From positions 682,001 through 746,000 of the forward strand of contig NZ_NESL01000002.1 in the NCBI RefSeq assembly GCF_003063435.1: a stretch of DNA of 64,000 nt, written 5' to 3'. Both the position numbers and the translations under genes were made by a program. Positions 63,020-64,000 of the stretch are shown here, piece after piece. Each line of letters begins with the position of its first letter. The first letter of the stretch is position 1. This stretch comes from Limnohabitans sp. 2KL-1 (GTDB taxonomy: Bacteria > Pseudomonadota > Gammaproteobacteria > Burkholderiales > Burkholderiaceae_C). Under the pieces are notes generated by a model that saw only the letters and a program-made list of their open reading frames with translations, did not search any database and was not told the DNA's origin.

Positions 63020-63970
63020 TCAGGAAGACGCGGGCAGGGACAACTGCAAAGCACTGATTTTCACCTGTTCTCGCAGCCACCGGGCCGACTCGGCGTTGTG
63101 GCTGCGTTCGTGCCAAAGCTGGTAATAGACCATCTTGGGAAAAGGCACCGGGCACGGCAGCAAGGCCAAGCCCGAAGGCACGTCGCCCTCCAAAAATCGC
63201 TGGCAGTAGTGTCGCCCCGTGGTCAGCACAAGCAAACTCGATGCCACCATGCGCGGCATCAGGCCAAAGTGGGCGCAGCGTGCGGCAATGTGGCGCGACA
63301 GATTCAGACGGTCCAGATGTTCGTCGATAACGCCGCGCCAACCCGGATAGGCCGGCATGGGCGCAATGTGCTCACAGGCCAACCAGTCTTCTTGCGTCCA
63401 GCCCCGGCGCACCGCTGGGTGTTTGCTGCTGACCAAGCACATGATGTCGTCTTCAAACAACTGGGCGCGGTGCAGCTCCTCGCTGGGCTGAGCCCAGTTG
63501 CCGATCACCACATCGATCAGGCCTTGGCCCAGATCGTGCGCGTATTGCGCCTGCGCCGACAAGGCATGCACCTCGACCCGGCAGCCCGGCGCCAATGACT
63601 TGATGCGGGCCATGACCGAGGGCAAAAACAGCGGGTCCAGCGTGTCGCTGGCGGCAATGCGAAATGTCTCTTGCGCGTGGGCCGGATCAAACGCCCGAGC
63701 GGGCGAAAACAAATTTTCGGCCGATTGCAAGATTTGCGTGACAGGCCCCAGCATGCGCAAGCCCACATCGGTGGGCACCATGCCGGTGCCCGAACGCACC
63801 AAAATCGGGTCGCCCGTCAGCTCGCGCAGGCGCTTGAGCGCCACGGACACGGCAGGCTGCTGCTGGCCCAGGCGCATGGCGGTTTTGGAGACACTGCGTT
63901 CGATGAGCAAGGTGTGAAGGGTCCGAATGAGTTGAAGGTCGATCTTGTCGAAAAGATGCGGCTGCTTCAT
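63020..63970 (-). CDS. LysR-family transcriptional regulator
   Basis: 316 residues. The N-terminal helix-turn-helix (about 10-70) has IDLQLIRTLHTLLIERSVSKTAMRLGQQQ as a region and LKRLRELTGDPILVR. The effector-binding domain starts FRIAASDTLDPLFLPSV. It most resembles the NodD/SyrM-type subgroup. It lies on the same strand as the ABC operon and 39 bp before it, which suggests that it regulates nucleoside uptake, though LysR genes are more often divergent from their targets. Confidence 0.9.
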   Translation of the reverse strand: MKQPHLFDKIDLQLIRTLHTLLIERSVSKTAMRLGQQQPAVSVALKRLRELTGDPILVRSGTGMVPTDVGLRMLGPVTQILQSAENLFSPARAFDPAHAQETFRIAASDTLDPLFLPSVMARIKSLAPGCRVEVHALSAQAQYAHDLGQGLIDVVIGNWAQPSEELHRAQLFEDDIMCLVSSKHPAVRRGWTQEDWLACEHIAPMPAYPGWRGVIDEHLDRLNLSRHIAARCAHFGLMPRMVASSLLVLTTGRHYCQRFLEGDVPSGLALLPCPVPFPKMVYYQLWHERSHNAESARWLREQVKISALQLSLPASS

Positions 63971-64000
63971 ATCAAAATCCAGATAGACCTTATGGCTTGG

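Overview
The window is a high-G+C chromosomal segment from a betaproteobacterium, most likely a member of the Burkholderiales close to Comamonadaceae. The pointers are three orphan Bug/TctC-type tricarboxylate receptors, a DinB polymerase with an insertion I associate with this order, the mix of TRAP, BMP-ABC and TonB transport genes, and palindromic REP elements. No rRNA, tRNA or CRISPR array was seen. No stretch longer than about 300 bases lacks a gene or gene remnant.

Layout. 1-306: 3' end of a hemerythrin gene. 347-10953: a divergent hexuronate (glucuronate/galacturonate) oxidation cluster. Leftward it encodes a TRAP transporter, a D-2-hydroxyacid dehydrogenase, a lactone-isomerase-like amidohydrolase and a beta-propeller lactonase. 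Rightward it encodes a GntR/FCD regulator, glucarate dehydratase, tartronate semialdehyde reductase, ketodeoxyglucarate aldolase and uronate dehydrogenase. Together these would take a uronate to pyruvate plus D-glycerate. 11149-13692: an FMN-dependent hydroxyacid dehydrogenase and DNA polymerase IV.

13.7-29.7 kb is an accessory zone dense in toxin-antitoxin-like genes: hipBA with three regularly spaced operators, vapBC, a Fic protein, an orphan antitoxin, a higBA pair whose toxin carries a nonsense codon, and mazEF. It also holds decayed duplicate fragments (an enoyl-CoA hydratase piece, a vapC piece, a helicase 3' end), REP palindromes, and a chromatin-flavoured trio: a SNF2 ATPase, a SWIM protein with a histone-H1-like tail, and an HDAC-family deacetylase.

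29.7-50.7 kb is mostly housekeeping and transport: a PACE efflux protein, QueF, YaaA and TruC (the last two share a CATG start), an OYE-family reductase, Bug receptors, a TonB receptor, RhlE, Dcd, a GntR-Bug-PrpD operon, an orphan BMP protein, homoserine dehydrogenase preceded by a candidate threonine leader peptide and attenuator, an AlbA_2 protein, an adenine-deaminase-type enzyme and malonyl-CoA decarboxylase. 50.9-58.2 kb is an IclR-controlled catabolic cluster with two carotenoid-oxygenase-family enzymes, an acyl-CoA ligase, a hydrolase and a Bug receptor. 58.3-64.0 kb is a complete BMP-type nucleoside ABC importer followed upstream by a LysR regulator.

The items most worth a second look are the threonine attenuator before hom, the SNF2/SWIM-H1/HDAC cluster, the helicase-end duplication bracketing higBA, the two-oxygenase cluster, and the 49-bp-spaced hipBA operators.
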